In this document: positions 33,138 through 46,435 of the stretch, piece after piece | Numbering within the stretch: the stretch's first letter is position 1 | How the letters are laid out: every line of letters begins with the position of its first letter | Origin: Liolophura sinensis | Taxonomy: Eukaryota; Mollusca; Polyplacophora; Chitonida; Chitonidae | DNA: 64,000 nucleotides | Assembly (NCBI RefSeq): GCF_032854445.1 | Contig: NC_088297.1 | Coordinates: 3,099,991-3,163,990 of the forward strand | Reading direction: 5' to 3' | Position numbers and translations under genes: made by a program | The notes under the pieces: model-generated | What the model was told of the DNA's origin: nothing | Database searches by the model: none | What the model saw: the letters and a program-made list of their open reading frames with translations, nothing else

Positions 33138-33718
33138 GTAACAGGGTAGAACCCAGAATGAATATATGATAATGGTTAAGCCACTTTAGAAACTTTGCAA
33201 TAAAGTGGTTAATAATTATATCATATGGGGACAATAACCTGTGTTGTTAGCCCACAAGTTTATACTAATCTATATAATGAGCGATCTAAAATATACTGAT
33301 AAAGATATGAAGAACTGTATATGTAGGCTATAGCTATCCTTGTAGGTAATCTGTCAGACATGTGACTTAGATATCAGTCCCGTGTCTGCAAAGAATCGTA
33401 TGATGAATACTGGCTTCCCTGTACTCACGGGTTCTCCTCTGTTAGAGTCATCATTGTAAGTCTATGCCTGGAGAAAGCTATACTGAGGTTTGCATCAGTC
33501 TTGTATAAAGAATGAACCTTACCTTTTTTAAGGTAACGAACGACTCATTTTCGTCCTTGATACGTGCACTGAGAATATGACGCTCAAATGAAGAATTCAG
33601 ATGAAACATCGGCTTTTATAAGAAGAAAAAAAAAAAGAAGCCGGCCGGATTCGATCTCACACCACGCGGAGTGAAATATAATCAATCCTCCGTGAATTGT
33701 CTGTAGCATATGATAGCC

Positions 33719-36700
33719 ATGAAGACTGTTAATCCACCTCAATCCGCTGTGTCTAAAGATCTCGAAGAAGAAAAGTGCGAATGTGAGTTTTCTTTACTTA
33801 TATATACTTATTTACTTATCCTATATCTAAACTGAGTTCACAGATGGTTAAAGAAGTTCCGCTGTTATAACGGAGACGTTTGGAATAACAGTATACAGGC
33901 AACATGATAGACAGCGACTGGGGAAAACGAGATAAAAGAGGAGGGCGTTAGAGGTTATAGATCGTGTCATAACAAGTATCATTACTGTAGATTCGGTTTG
34001 TCTATACAGGCCATGGTTTAGACTATTATACTGCATATACATTCATATATGTGTACTCTCCACCCCCCACCCCCCCCCCACCCCCACCACCACCACCACA
34101 CTCCTTGCAGTCAAAACGAGAGCTATAAGAATGCTGCGTTACTATATACTCTCAAAAGAACAATCTGTTAATTTTAACAAAAAGTCCGCTGTGTAATGTA
34201 GAATGTATTCTGTTATTGTAGCAAATTATTCTGTTAAATATAACTCGCATATTCTGTTATTGTAGCAAATTATTCTGTTAAATATAACTCGCATATTCTG
34301 TTACACGTAATTCAGCAAAAAGATTCTATTAGGCTAACAAGATATTATGTTGAACATGACACAAGATTGTGCTATAATAACATAACACATTCTATTATCG
34401 CTCAGACAACAGACTTTCTGTTAAAATTAACAGGTTAATTTTTTGAGTGTTCCATGGGGGATAGTTTGCATCAACTGTTGTGACCCCTACATACCTGTGC
34501 CTGTATCTTGGTGTCAGGTCGTGGTATAGCTTTAAAAGTTTGTCATGTTCTCCTGGCCACTCATCTTGGTAAGATTTTTGCACCTTTTCTTTTCAAGCAC
34601 TTAATCCTGTAGACCTACGCGTGAATTTCTTAGAGCTACCAAATTCCGGAAAAAAAAAGCTTTGTTTAATAAACAACCACCGTTCCCCGGATTGGGGCTA
34701 ACGCCACAAATCATAGTGCTGGGCGCCGTCGAATAAGTGAAATGTCCTCGAGTACAGCTTAAAACGCCAATCATAAATAAAGGCCTGACAGTCGCAGTGA
34801 ACCAGAGGTTGAAGAGCCAATTCTTCTGAAGAGTACAATCGTGATTTCTACTGCGCATGTGTTAAGTTTGTTACTCATTTAAATCATGTTATGATACCAC
34901 ATATTATCACTTCCAATGAATTTCTTTTTTTGGTGATATGAAACAGCCAAATTTTAATATTGCTAGTTCATTTACCTTGTCATTCCTTTCTATCTTGGTT
35001 GGTTGGGTGGGTGGGGGGGGGGGGGGGGGGGGAAGGGGGGATTGTTTCCGTCGATTCCATTTAAACTTTTGCTTTATTCCCTGTTGTTTAGGTTGTACCT
35101 CACGCCACACATTCGCCCTGCTATGTTCTATTGGATTGGGCATCGCCTACTTCCTCCGGTTCAACCTCAGCGTAGCCATGGTTGCTATGGTAACCGGATC
35201 CTCGATTCCCGTCGGTTCAGCCAATATGAGTTCACACTCCAAAGAGTGCCCCCGACCTAACGTCTCCAGTGACAACACAACAATCCCAAACGTAATTATA
35301 TAGACTTGACTCATACTTCTTACAGCGCATACACTGCTCTGTACGTTCGCATTGCATCCCCGCCACCGCCATGCTTCTTACAGCGCATGAGCCTATCTCT
35401 ACGTTCACTTTACATCCCAGCCACAGGTAGCAATTAAATTTTGTTCAAAAACCTTGAACAACACCGAGGGTCGCCTTGGTCACGGTGATGAGGCAGGAAG
35501 TGATGTCAGAAATCACAACTCCGTGTTTCTTTATGACACTTTATATTCTCTTTTTCCGAAGTATGCAAAATATGATTGTAACCAAGAGCTGAAGCTATTT
35601 ATCGATGAATAATGGTTAAATAGTTCGGCGCGAGGACATCAGTGATGAGGCTACAACTAGACAAGGCTACCTGCGTCTCACAGACTCAAGCTTGTTTAGT
35701 GATGCCAGTGATGTATACTCAAAAAATTAATCTGTTAAAGAGTTCTACAGTGTATTATATTATTCTGTAAGGCGGGTCGGCAGTTGGAGGTCACGTGACC
35801 ACCCTTTCCTGTCTAAAACAAAGTGGCCGCTTAATGTTAAAGCACTGGAGAAAAATTCAAATTTTGCCACTTCGCAAGCGACCTGTAAGGCCTAGTTGTA
35901 CCAAACAACAAAGCTCTGCAGAAATACTCAAACTATCTGGAAAGCTGAAAATTATAAAAACCCAACTAATACAAGATTGCTCAGTGTCAGAATCAGGACA
36001 TTTTCTCACAAGATGGCGATCAGTTATATGGGTGGAGGAAAACGGAGCAACAGACAACCACCTGTATAATTAGCTTACTGACAAACTTTCCCACATGTGA
36101 TCTGCCATACAGATATGCACATCATATTGACGAAATACAAAAGCTTTTGACCAATTAATGATGTTGCGTGTTTGAACCTATGGTAAGGAGGTTTGCCAAG
36201 TACAATGGGAAGGCCGGTGGTCGTCTCCGGACACTTCGGTTTCCTCAACCCGTAAACCTGGCAGCCGTCATCTAGGTGAAAAAATAATCACTTAATATAA
36301 AAAAACCATGATCGACTAGTCATCACTCTATGAATCGGCGAAACGAACAATAAATAAATCAATTAATCAATCAGGTCTTTTATTTGTTTTTCTCGCCTCC
36401 TAGACAGGAGAGTTCGAGTGGAATCCGAAGACGCAGGGCCTGATCCTCAGCTCGTTTTTCTACGGCTATTGTGTCATGCAGATCCCCGGTGGTTGGGTGT
36501 CGACCCGATACGGCGCTAAGCTCATCGTCGGCTTGAGTATACTCATCCAGTCCCTGCTGGCTCTACTCACCCCCGTGGCGGCTAGGACCCACATCGGGCT
36601 GATGATAGCCGTCAGGGCTGTGGAAGGCTTAGCGGGGGTAGGTATAATGTGCACTTCCGTTAGAGTTTAATTTAAGATAATTTAAAGGGAAACACAACTA

Positions 36701-39700
36701 AACAATTTAGAGAAGGAGAATGTATTAGAAAATCTTCATATGTGCAATCTTCCTATCAATGCATGTGAAGTTGATGTGAACAGTTTGTCGTAAATTTTAT
36801 CTTCATACACGCATCTTTTCAGGAAAAAAAAGACATTTATTTATTCCATTCATTTGCATGTTAACTCCATACTCAAGAATTTTTCACTTATACAGTACTT
36901 TCGTTTTCTGTTTTACTGGGAATGAAACTAGGTTTAACCACCGACCTATAGCGAATCACTGACAAACACTATGATCATTAGATTCCCTTACAGGTTGAAT
37001 GTCAAAATGAATGAATGAATGAATGATTATGGCTTAACGCCACATCGGCAATATCTCAGCAATATAATATCAAAATGTGAACCTTCCAATGCCAGCAGTT
37101 GTTAAATTTCGGGGACACGGCACACTAAGCCACACGGACATGTATATATAGCTTGCACTCTCTCCACGAGAATTTCAAACGTTTTTCACATGAACAAGTC
37201 GGATCGAGGCTGTGGCATTACACAGCCTTCTCTGCTGTTACGTTGTATAGTGATTGTGAACTACAACTTGCGTTACAAGTAAGACTATTCAGAAAATGTG
37301 ACGTCATGTTTGGAAAGCAACAAAAGATTACACCGCTTGGACCTTATAGGCGGGTAATGTTACCCAATGTTTGCCTTGTCTATTAAGGAAATCGCGATAG
37401 TTTAGATTCATTGAAATAATGAGTACATTTACGGCTGCCAAAATTTTGTACCCAACCCAAAATGAAATCAATGAATTTGCCTAAAAATAAACGGTTAAAT
37501 TTCAAAAGTTGCATTTTTCCACATGTTTGATGTAATGCTATGGTATTAGTGGTGTTTAACACGGATATATGATGTGTACCTACACGATTATTCTTGATGA
37601 CTTAACTAGTCTGTAGTAATATCAATTTTCATTCTAGTATAGCTCGTGCGCTCATTACGTACTTGGAGACCGGCCCGGATAGCACAGTTGGTATAGAGCG
37701 TCCGCTTCGGTAGATCCAGGATCAATCCTTGATCGAGCCACACCTAAGACTTTAAAAGAAGAAGTTGTAACTTCCTCGCTTGGCATTGACCCGTATCAGT
37801 ATAATGGCTCTGGCGGGGCGGCACTAAATAAAAGAGCGGTGGAAATCCGTCCTACAACTAGGAGGCACATTACATGTACATACTCCCTAAGGATTCCTTC
37901 GTCGTCATATGACTGAAAAATTGTTGAGTGCGACGTTAAACCCCAAACACTCACTCACTCACGTACTTGGAGGGGGTACGAAGTGCGCTTGCTGATTGGC
38001 GTCTATGTGACACTCCCTAGGGCAGATTCCACAAAGCCATTTGTTACTTAAGTCAAAATTTTATACTTCTTCTCAGTGCTCAGTTTTTCCCACTTTATTG
38101 TGAAATTTATTAAGGCTCAACAGAATAAATTGAATTAAGGACACATGAAATGATTGGTTTGTATTTCTTAACATGCATGCATTTTAAGATGTGTCCTAAC
38201 ATATAAAAGTCAAAAAAGGCGTCCCACCTATCTTCATGGAGCGTAATAATAGCTTTAACACAATTTGTCCAAAGGCCAACACTGATAGCTGCCCAAAAAA
38301 CTCTTTGGAAAGAGTGTGAAGGGGCGGGTGCTAAGTTGGTCCCAGGTTCCCCGTAACTTCACCGATGACGCCATTTCTGAAAAGTTTCCAAAAAGACAAA
38401 AAATATGCATTAAATAGATAGGTTCATAAGAGATAATATGCCTATTTTTTACGTAATTTTCTTAATTTCCTTTAAGAATATATTCTTTGCTCTAGAGTTT
38501 CTTTTCATTTATACCTTTAAGCATTCAAGTTACGACGGTTTCGTAAGCAAATGGTTCTGTTTCCGCCTGTGTAGGGGGCGCTGTTTCCGTCCGTCCACAC
38601 GATGGTAGGCCGATGGGCGCCAGTCAACGAAAGGAGCAAGATCATCGCGTACATTGGCCTAGGTAAGAAAAGTTACCGATGAGATATACCAAGAATAACG
38701 CATAGCTAGACTCTGTTTGCATGTCTACAGCATGGGTTGAGCTTGAAAATTGCGGCACACGCACACACTGACACATATGCAAAAAAACGTGCAATTGACA
38801 AATTAAGTTTTTGGGGCTTAATTTCTAAATTTTGAAAATAAAACTCGATACCTACGTTAGACTAATGCTTCGCGAGTAGATCTTTTTCCTTCCTATTTCA
38901 CATTCACATTCACATTCAAATAGCCTAGATTAAATCTCCAAATACAGACTCAAAAATGTATTACGAGTGTGACCTAGATTTCCCAAGCTTGACGTCTTGC
39001 ATAGATAACGATGACGTCATTTCGACAATGACATTATTTCGTCAATGACGTCAGTGATGAAAATTCCATTAATACCGCAATCTTCACCTTAGAAGTCCTT
39101 TTCATGCACTAGTATCCTTTAAGTCTGGAACACTGCCGAAGAGGCGTCAGATCCACTTACATTGATATTTGCAGAATTGCTAAGACAAGCCTATTTTTAG
39201 GATTTTTTTAACAACGAGACATGGGGCTTCAATAACCCATCTCTTCATCTTTCCAGGGCCATACCTCGGGGTGGTGTCCGCATTTTTTGGTGCTGGCTGG
39301 TTGTGTGACCAACCTTTCTTAGGAGGCTGGCCATCTGCCTTTTACATTCCCGGTGAGTAGTGAAAATATAAACACTAAAAAGGTGTTTCTTTTTAGTACA
39401 TTTTTATTACAGTTTAGAAATGCGCCCTCATAACAAAAGAATGTTTAGTAAATGAAGAGATGTGTTTATTAAAGTAAACGTGAAATGTTTGCATAGTAAT
39501 GTATTGGGTATCTTCAGTAAAAGCAAATGGTCCAGTAAACGTGACTTTGTGTTTATATTCAGTGTAAAATGCCGTTTAAGGTATACACGTGTTTAGTACA
39601 GTAAACGTGTCACATTTACTGTTTAAACATGTGACATGTTTATTAAACTACATCTTTCACATGTTTATCACCTTTTTCACCCTAAAACACAACGTCATGT

Positions 39701-40857
39701 TTTCTAGACTATTTGTTTTTATTTTCAAATCCAGCACATTATCATGAACATATTTGATATGTTTACTCTAATGAACACACCTCCTTGGTTACTAAACAGA
39801 TTTTTGTATCAATTCTAAACTGTAACAGATATGTGTTTAAATACGAGAGTCTGATTATAATCAGCGGGCATATACAAGTGTTTTTTTTATTTATTTGACT
39901 GGTGTTTTACGCCATATTCAAGAATATTTCACATATACGACGGTGGACAGCATTATGGTGGGGGAACCCGGGCAGAACCCCGGGGAAAACTAAAACCCGG
40001 GGTCGCTAACGAGCAGAGAGGAAGCCAGCATGAGCTGGAATTGAACTCTTAGAGACAGCATTGATGAGAGGCTCCTGGGTCATTGCGCCGTGTTGGCATG
40101 CTAATTACCTCGGCCACCCCCCCCCCCCCCTCCCACCAACTCGATATAAGTACACCAGACAACGGAACATTTCATTTTACGAATGGAATGGATAAAACCC
40201 ACTTGCATCGGTACACTCAAAAAGTTATAGCGTAATACAATGTCATATTCAACATAATATCCCGTTAGTCTAATTCAATATTTTTGTTAAATTAATAGAA
40301 TGTGTGTCTTTCGTATTAACAGAATCATCTGCTGCAATAACTGAATACATTCTAGCATCGCTCAGATCACATGCTTTCTGCTAAAACTAACAGATTAATG
40401 TGTAGAGGGTACCGGATGCAGAAAGAGAAATAGAAAGGGAAGTCGTGAAATCTTTGAGGCTTGGTTCATTGTTTTATTGGAGATCTTTTTGCCGCATGAG
40501 TTTATCTTCAGGCTAAGCTCGATCCTAATCTACATATAACATATTGTCTAGCTAGATTTTGTAATTTGATACATTGAAGGGCTGGCTGGAAAAATGTACA
40601 AATTCTTTCACTTTGATTTACAAGACAATTAAGCGTTGTTTAAAACTCTGTTTGCTAACATATCCTAACTACGCAACCAAGAATGTATCTACGTGAAACA
40701 CGCTGTAAGCATTGTTAACGGATACCATAGTAGAGGAATATACTTATACGATATGTAAATAAAAAAAAAGTGCAGTCACTCATTATTGTATTTGAGAGAA
40801 GAGAAGATCGTATCGATCTGTACTTTAAGAGTTCATGCCAGTTCACTAAGTTAAAGG

Positions 40858-40914
<57 letters not shown>

Positions 40915-43900
40915 AACATGTGCCCGGGGTATTGAATGTAGACAATAAACCATGGATAGCTCTATATAATGGGACTGTTAGAAGGTGATTACGCTCCAAA
41001 AATGAGTAGAAAGTCTGTTGTCTGAGTGATGCTAGAATGTACTGTGTATTATGGTGTCATAGTCAACAGAACATCCTGAATGGTTATGATGAAGTAATAG
41101 AATATGTGTGTTATATTTAACAGAATAATCTGTTGCAATAACAGAATATGTTCTAGCATCACTCTGTATTAATTTTTTGAGCTTAGAGGTGTTTTGGAGG
41201 TCGTTCATTTCGCTGTTTATAGATGTGAAAGTACGTCCTTTACTTGCCAAACGTGGGTGGTTTATAACTTCGGGCGCTGCGGTTTCATCCATGTATGTAA
41301 TTGTTCGGCTTCGTGAAGTAGGACTATATTGTTTTGGAAGAGCTTTAATCGTGAAATCATCAATGGATTAAATTTGATTTCATCATGACGGGGCCTTCAT
41401 GGCCGAGGTGATTAGCACGCCAACGGGGCGCAATGACCCATGGGACTATCGATTTCCAATGCGATTGCCGTGAGTTCCAGCTCATGCTGGCTTCCTCTCC
41501 GGCCTTAGGTGGGAAGGTCTGGCAACAACCTGCGGATGGGCATGGGTTTCCACTGGTCTACGCCCGGTTTCCTCCCACCATAATGCTGGCCGCAGTCATA
41601 TAAGTGAAATATGTTTGAGTACGGTGTAAAACACCAATCAAAAAAGTAAATAAATTTCTTCTTGACGAACTCCACATTTGCAGGTTGTGTGGGGTGTGTT
41701 TGGTTCTTATTCTGGATGTTCATCGTGCACAGCTCACCATCCAAGCATCCGCGAATTTCCAAACGAGAGTTACACATGATAACATCTTCTATCGGCGAGA
41801 ATATCTACGAGGTAGGTATACGGGTAAAGACGAGTCGGCATTTCGGGAATCTCGCGAATTCACGCAGGTTAGGACGAGACAGGGCAGGCTCTCTGGCGTG
41901 ATTTTACGGCAGCTGCGCGACAGATCCGGCTATGCGAGATGTGTATTCATTTTAGCAAGTACCGTAAACTCTCGCCTTTTGGCTGCGTTATTTTGCGATT
42001 GTCCCCACCCAATCTTGTCTTTGAACTCGCGGGGCTCATGAAATGCTGACTCGGCTTGTTATACATTAACCTATATTCATGTTGGACGGCAGAGCTTAGC
42101 CCCCAGCAAACTCTCCGCAGTCCAAACTTCTATATCCAAGGGTGGGTCAGGCTGTGGGCAAAAACTCAAAAGCACCGAACGTGACATGAACGTTGAATTT
42201 TCAAAAAGCCTGTTACAGCCTGCGGTGGATTTTTGACTTGACCCAAAAGTTATTTTCTAACAAACACAAATTCAAAGCAGCTGCCATGGAGTCGTCAATG
42301 AGGTCGTGTGTTCGAATCCAGCTCTCGCTCTTTCCGTTGGTGCTTTGGAAAGGTTATCAGGTACGTGACGAACATGGGGTTTTCATCCCGCCGGATGTTA
42401 CTTCATATATTTCATTATTATCTTGAGAGTTTATGCTCTTGCATGCCACCTTTATTTACTGCATTTTTGGCTTTGTTCAAATAATCCAGTGAACATATTA
42501 AACCCAAACAAATCAAGATCGGTGGTTTACTTTGAGTACTCCGATTCCTTCCACCCATGTAGGCCAAAGATCTTCCTCGTGTCGTTTGAGACCGATCAGT
42601 TAATAAATCAAATCAATCTTTCAGAAAAAGCCGGTTCCGTGGGTAGCCATGTTGACGTGTGCGCCGTTCTGGGCGGTCTGTGTGGCATTCACGTGCAGCG
42701 CGTGGGGATCTTACACTTTGATGACGGAACTCCCCTCCTTCATGAAGGCGGTCATCGGAGTCAACGTATCTCAGGTACTCTCTTCTTTTGGAATTCTAAT
42801 TTCTTTATTTGGTTAAAAGTGCAGAAATTGTTTTAATGTACATATTAACCCTTTTATTAGTTTATAAATTAAATACTTTATCCGTTATAAATAAGTTAAT
42901 TTACTCGGCTATAAATTTATTAATTTCATCTACAGGACCCCACCCATACAGAGTTATTTATTAATTTGATTGGTGCTTTACACCGTACTCAAGAATATTT
43001 CATTTACACTACGGTAACCAGCATTATGGTGACAGGAAACGCCACATTAGTACAGATGTACTAATTACGGCAAATTACCTTTTTTTTCTTTTGTTTTATG
43101 TTTTTCTAAGAAATAGCAAAAGTCATTCCAAATCATTCTAAAAGTCCAGAGTCAGTTAATCAGGGTTAAGGGAATTTAGTACCCAGGCACACATAGGTAA
43201 ATGTATAACACATACTAAATGGGTGAGGGCCCTGTTTTCCTTCTCAGAGTGGCTTGCTGTCAGCCTTACCCTACGCTGTGTCCATCGTCTTCACACTCAT
43301 GTGGGCAAATTTAGCCGACTTCCTCAGGAAAAAAGAATACCTTAGCGTTACCAAAATCCGAAAACTCATGAATACGATAGGTGAGTAACACTACTCCGTG
43401 TGGAAGGAAAGGGGCGGGCCGCGGTCTAGTGGTGTAGAGGTGTATGCCACTCAATCTCTTAGACACACGAGGTGCAGGTTCGAACCTGGCCTTGGCCTGG
43501 GGATCCATACATGTAAATTCACCGGTAATAACCCGCTCTCTCTGTTCGCAGTTCCTTGCTAAAACTAACTGGATGAAGACACTGGTCTGTTTTCGCAGTT
43601 TGATGCTCGTTGAACATCACCTATTTGCCACTAATATGGCGTGCTTATCTGTAGGCCCCTATACCACATGCGATCGTCAGTGTCTTGCTGAAGGTCGCTG
43701 ATTTACGCCAGAAACTTCGGTTGCCTCCGTCCAAGAAACTGACCGCCATCGTATAAGTGAAATATTGTTGAGAGTGGCGTTTACTTAACAATAAGAATAA
43801 ATAAATAAATAAATAATAAATAAAGGATAAAATAAATATGTGGAAGAGTTGTGAATGTGACTGTACATCTCCCCTCTCAAAGATCCCTAATGCTATCCTA

Positions 43901-46092
43901 TGAACACTTATCATATTTGAAACGTTTCTTTCCGTTTTGTTTCTTATTTTCAAGTTTTGTTTTGAGCTGTCTTTTATAAAGAAAACTGTTTGCGCCTCGC
44001 ATAATTTTCATTTACAGGAGTCGTTCAAACGGAGACATTGTAGAATACATTTAATCTGATTATTGCAGGAAATTATTCCATCTGTCGGTCAAAAAAAAGT
44101 GGTAATCCAAGGGTCATTTTCAGAAAACTTCGTAACTGATATTTCTCGTAATATCGTCATAAACAGACTTGATTTACGAATAAAGACTGCGAAGAATTAA
44201 TTTTTGTTTCCAAAGTGTGAAATAAAAATGTAATAGTTTCCTCATATATATTTCAGCGGCGCTGTGTCCCGCCGCGTTTCTCGTACTGTCCAGTTTTGTG
44301 GGTTGTAACCAGTACGTGGTGGCTGGAATGATCACCGGGGCTACTTGCTTTCAGGTAGCCGATGCCGCGGGATCCAACGCAGTCATGATTGACATGGCGC
44401 CCCACTTGGCAGGTAACAGACACCGCTGTCTGCACCGTTCAGCGCAGAGATTCGTCATCTTAAACACCAATTTATATTAGTATAAGTTTAAACTTGGAAG
44501 TTTTGACTTGTTCAATTGGTGTTTTAATTCATGCCGCATCGGCGCTTAACATGTTATCACGAAGATTTCTCCAAGTTATGTTTCCGACATATATGTGACA
44601 CCCAACATGACACTCCACCCGACATGACGCCTCACCCGACACAACAACCCGCCCGATGCGATGCCCCACCCGACATGACACCCCACAAGACAAGAAATCA
44701 CGGCCCATCCTACATGAGGTCTTATCCCACATTAAGCCCATCCGACATGACGCCACATCAGACATGACGGCCCAACCGACATGACGACCCAACCGACGTG
44801 ACGTCCCGGCCCCACCCAACATGGCGCCCCACCCAACATGGCGTCCCACCTGACCTGACGCCCCACCCTACATGATGTCGTCCACCCGACATGACGCTCC
44901 ATCCTACATGAGGCCCCTCCCCCCTACATGCCCCCCCCCCCCCCGACACGGCGCCACACCCGACGTGACGTTCCACCAAACGTTATGCCCCACATGCCAT
45001 GACGCCGTATCATGTCGTGACGCCATACCCGTCGCTTGGCCTCACAGCCGACATGACGCCTCACAGCCGACATGACGCCTCACACCCGACATGACGCCTT
45101 ACACCCGACATGACGCCTCACACCCGACATGACGCCTCACACATGACATGACGCCTCACACCCGACATGACGCCTCACCCGACACGATGTCCCGCAAGAC
45201 ATTACACCCCTCCCGACATGACGCCTGACAGTTGTTATGACTAGAATCGGTCTGTTTTGAAGATTCGGCTACATTCCTACGCGAATTACTTCGGTGTCCT
45301 CCAAACTTAAATCTGGCCAGGGACAAATACATGCAAAGTCCTTGAAGACTATTCTACAACACCAAAGAATAAAAAAAATAGACTTGATCGGTTAGAATTA
45401 CTAGAGCAACAACGATATGAATTTGTTGATTTGTGATAACTAAATCTATTTTTGACTAGGTTGTGTGGGTTAGTTGGCCAATACGTATTTTATTTCACTC
45501 CACATCGCCATAACACTGTCGTATATGTTCCATTATTACACAGGATTAATCAAGTCCGTGTGCAACACGTTCGCCACGCTGACAGGAATTGTCTCCCCTT
45601 ACCTCGCCGGCGTGCTCGTCAACGATGGGGTAGGTAAGACCGCTTCCAGCTTGGGTGGAGTGGGTAGTGGGCGGGATAAAGATAAATAAACAGGACAACG
45701 ATAAATAATGTATCAATGGAACTACCGAGCGTGGTTGTGGGCCTACTGCTCACTCAGTTAGCAGGTGAAACAGCACCGATATTAAGATATTAACATATTG
45801 CACTGTGATATTAATTATTGGTTCTTTATATTACATTTTGACTTTCTGTTACGTTGGTTACGTTGGCTGCCTTTGTTTCCAATTGCAGGAGACTAAGGAG
45901 GAATGGTCTAAGGTGTTTTACATCGCCGCTGGCGTGCTTGTTTTTGACGCCGTTTTCTTCCTGATATTCGCCTCCGGAGACGTCCAACCATGGTCAGCGC
46001 CTGTCACAGAAATCGAAGTGACCACAGACGAGTACAGTGAGGCCAGCTCTCAGAAACAGCTCTGGTCCGGCAGTACTACTATACAGGGATAA
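33719..46092 (+). CDS. SLC17-family anion transporter, sialin-like, 11 coding exons, 512 aa, complete
   Basis: Exons: 33719–33782, 35092–35291, 36404–36637, 38575–38662, 39257–39352, 41684–41811, 42625–42774, 43248–43380, 44257–44412, 45544–45629, 45889–46092. All introns are GT–AG with matching phases; the total is 1539 nt. Family members are 12-helix major facilitator proteins that move organic anions or phosphate, in lysosomes, vesicles or plasma membrane. Visible family signatures: KCECCTSRHTFALL before helix 1, YFLRFNLSVAMVAMV, TQGLILSSFFYGY, MQIPGGWVSTRYGAK, AVEGLAG|GALFPSVHTM, RWAPVNERSK, FLGGWPS, KHPRISKRE, MTELPSFM, NTFATLTGIVSPYLAG and SGDVQPW. The loop after helix 1 has sequons NMS, NVS and NTT, as expected for a luminal glycosylated loop. 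The first exon (21 codons) was chosen because its donor phase makes the Cys-Cys pair seen in sialin. The exact substrate is not decidable. Confidence 0.92.
34065..34105. repeat. C-rich / (ACC)n low-complexity run
   Basis: Runs of C with interspersed A, then caccaccaccaccac, in the first SLC17 intron. Confidence 0.8.
34148..34450. mobile_element. MITE (family M1), full length with internal duplication
   Basis: The left end ctcaaaagaacaatctgtta and right end cagtt-like ttaacaggttaattttttga form terminal inverted repeats. It contains gaatgtattctgttattgta and a 45-bp direct duplication of tattctgttattgtagcaaa. No coding capacity. It lies in the first SLC17 intron. Confidence 0.75.
34685..34785 (+). 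mobile_element. SINE-A 3′ fragment
   Basis: Degenerate core ending in aaaacgccaatcataaataa. Confidence 0.55.
35012..35040. repeat. Poly-G run before the second SLC17 exon
   Basis: About 19 consecutive G followed by gaagggggg, some 50 bases before the acceptor at 35090–35091. Such runs are error-prone in sequencing and can form quadruplexes. Confidence 0.85.
35727..35771. mobile_element. MITE M1 terminal fragment
   Basis: It reads actcaaaaaattaatctgtt and then diverges near ctgtaaggcg. Confidence 0.5.
36833..36970 (-). mobile_element. Diverged SINE (A′ subfamily)
   Basis: It reads tttatttattccattcattt, then a core-like actcaagaatttttcactta and ggtttaaccaccgaccta. Confidence 0.5.
37670..37966 (+). 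mobile_element. SINE-B, shortened body
   Basis: Head ggcccggatagcacagttgg, body with internal losses near 37815, core and the tail ccaaacactcactcactcac. It lies in an SLC17 intron. Confidence 0.8.
39369..39842. mobile_element. Candidate MITE with imperfect inverted ends
   Basis: Left end aaacactaaaaaggtgttt, later attacagtttagaa. The reverse complement of the right end gives aaacacatatctgttacagt then ttagaa. The interior is rich in gtttagtaaa and tttaaac motifs in both directions. Evidence is moderate. Confidence 0.4.
39886..40120 (-). mobile_element. SINE-A, nearly full length
   Basis: Tail tttatttatttgactggtg, core, gaggaagccagcatgagctg, then the head degraded near a C run at 40118. Confidence 0.8.
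40212..40405. mobile_element. MITE M1 copy
   Basis: Starts tacactcaaaaagttatagc and ends ctgctaaaactaacagatta. Internal atattcaacataatatcc is shared with the 47347 copy. Confidence 0.7.
40859..40909. repeat. (TA)n microsatellite, about 25 units
   Basis: Perfect ta repeats in an SLC17 intron. Confidence 0.95.
40994..41184. mobile_element. MITE M1 copy
   Basis: It contains aaagtctgttgtctgagtga, taatagaatatgtgtgttat and ends tattaattttttgagctt. Confidence 0.7.
41390..41656 (+). mobile_element. SINE-A, full length
   Basis: Head ggccgaggtgattagcacg, B-box side gagttccagctcatgctggc, ctgcggatgggcatgggttt, core and tail. It ends about 25 bases before the acceptor at 41682–41683. Confidence 0.85.
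42950..43045 (-). mobile_element. SINE-A 3′ fragment
   Basis: It reads ttatttattaatttgattgg through gcattatggtgacaggaaac. Confidence 0.7.
43600..43800 (+). mobile_element. Diverged SINE (A′ subfamily)
   Basis: Shares ccactaatatggcgtgc and cgctgatttacgccagaaac with the 4110–4300 element and ends with a (aaat)n tail. Confidence 0.5.
44600..45230 (+). repeat. 17–18-bp degenerate minisatellite in an SLC17 intron
   Basis: Units of the form cccgacatgacgcctcaca repeat about 30 times, irregular on the left and more uniform at 45050–45180. A C run lies at about 44931–44943. Confidence 0.85.
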
Positions 46093-46095
46093 TCG

Positions 46096-46101
46096 AATAA
46101 A
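46096..46101 (+). terminator. Possible polyadenylation signal of the SLC17 gene
   Basis: AATAAA lies only 4 bases after the stop codon. If used, the 3′ untranslated region would be very short. No better hexamer is seen before the SINE at 46190. Confidence 0.35.
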
Positions 46102-46189
46102 ATTATTATAAAATGATGTGTTCAATATGCTAAACTTATTTTAAATGTTTTAAACCTCGTGGAGAAGACTATAATTAATTCACATGATT

Positions 46190-46435
46190 TAATTACTTGA
46201 TTGGAGTTTTACGCTGTACTCAAGAGTATTTCACTTATATGACGGTGGCCAGCATTATGGTGGGAGGAAATCGGGTAGAGCCCGGGGGAAATCCACGACT
46301 ATCCGCAGGTTGCTGTTTGACCTTCCCACGCACGACCGCAGAGGAAGCTAACATAAGCGACCGTATTGGTGGTAGGCTCCTGGGTCACTGCGCCGTGCTG
46401 GCATGCTAACCTCTCGGAAAACGGAGGTCACCGAC
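46190..46435 (-). mobile_element. SINE-A, nearly full length
   Basis: Core, gcccgggggaaatccacgac, head remnants ggtaggctcctgggtcactg and ctaacctctcgg. Confidence 0.8.

Larger units (their letters stand above)
28500..33640. other. Intergenic region between the divergent Kelch-like and SLC17 genes
   Basis: It contains SINE-A pieces, one SINE-B, a degenerate repeat at 30.6–30.9 kb and AT-rich unique DNA. I see no exon with domain content. Promoters of both flanking genes should lie near its two ends. Confidence 0.4.

Noticed and set aside
34938-35303. Start of the SLC17 protein placed at an ATG near 34938
   Set aside because: That frame would run through the poly-G tract as a Gly stretch. The exon at 33719–33782 gives the correct phase and a Cys-Cys pair like that of sialin, and a good acceptor exists at 35090–35091.
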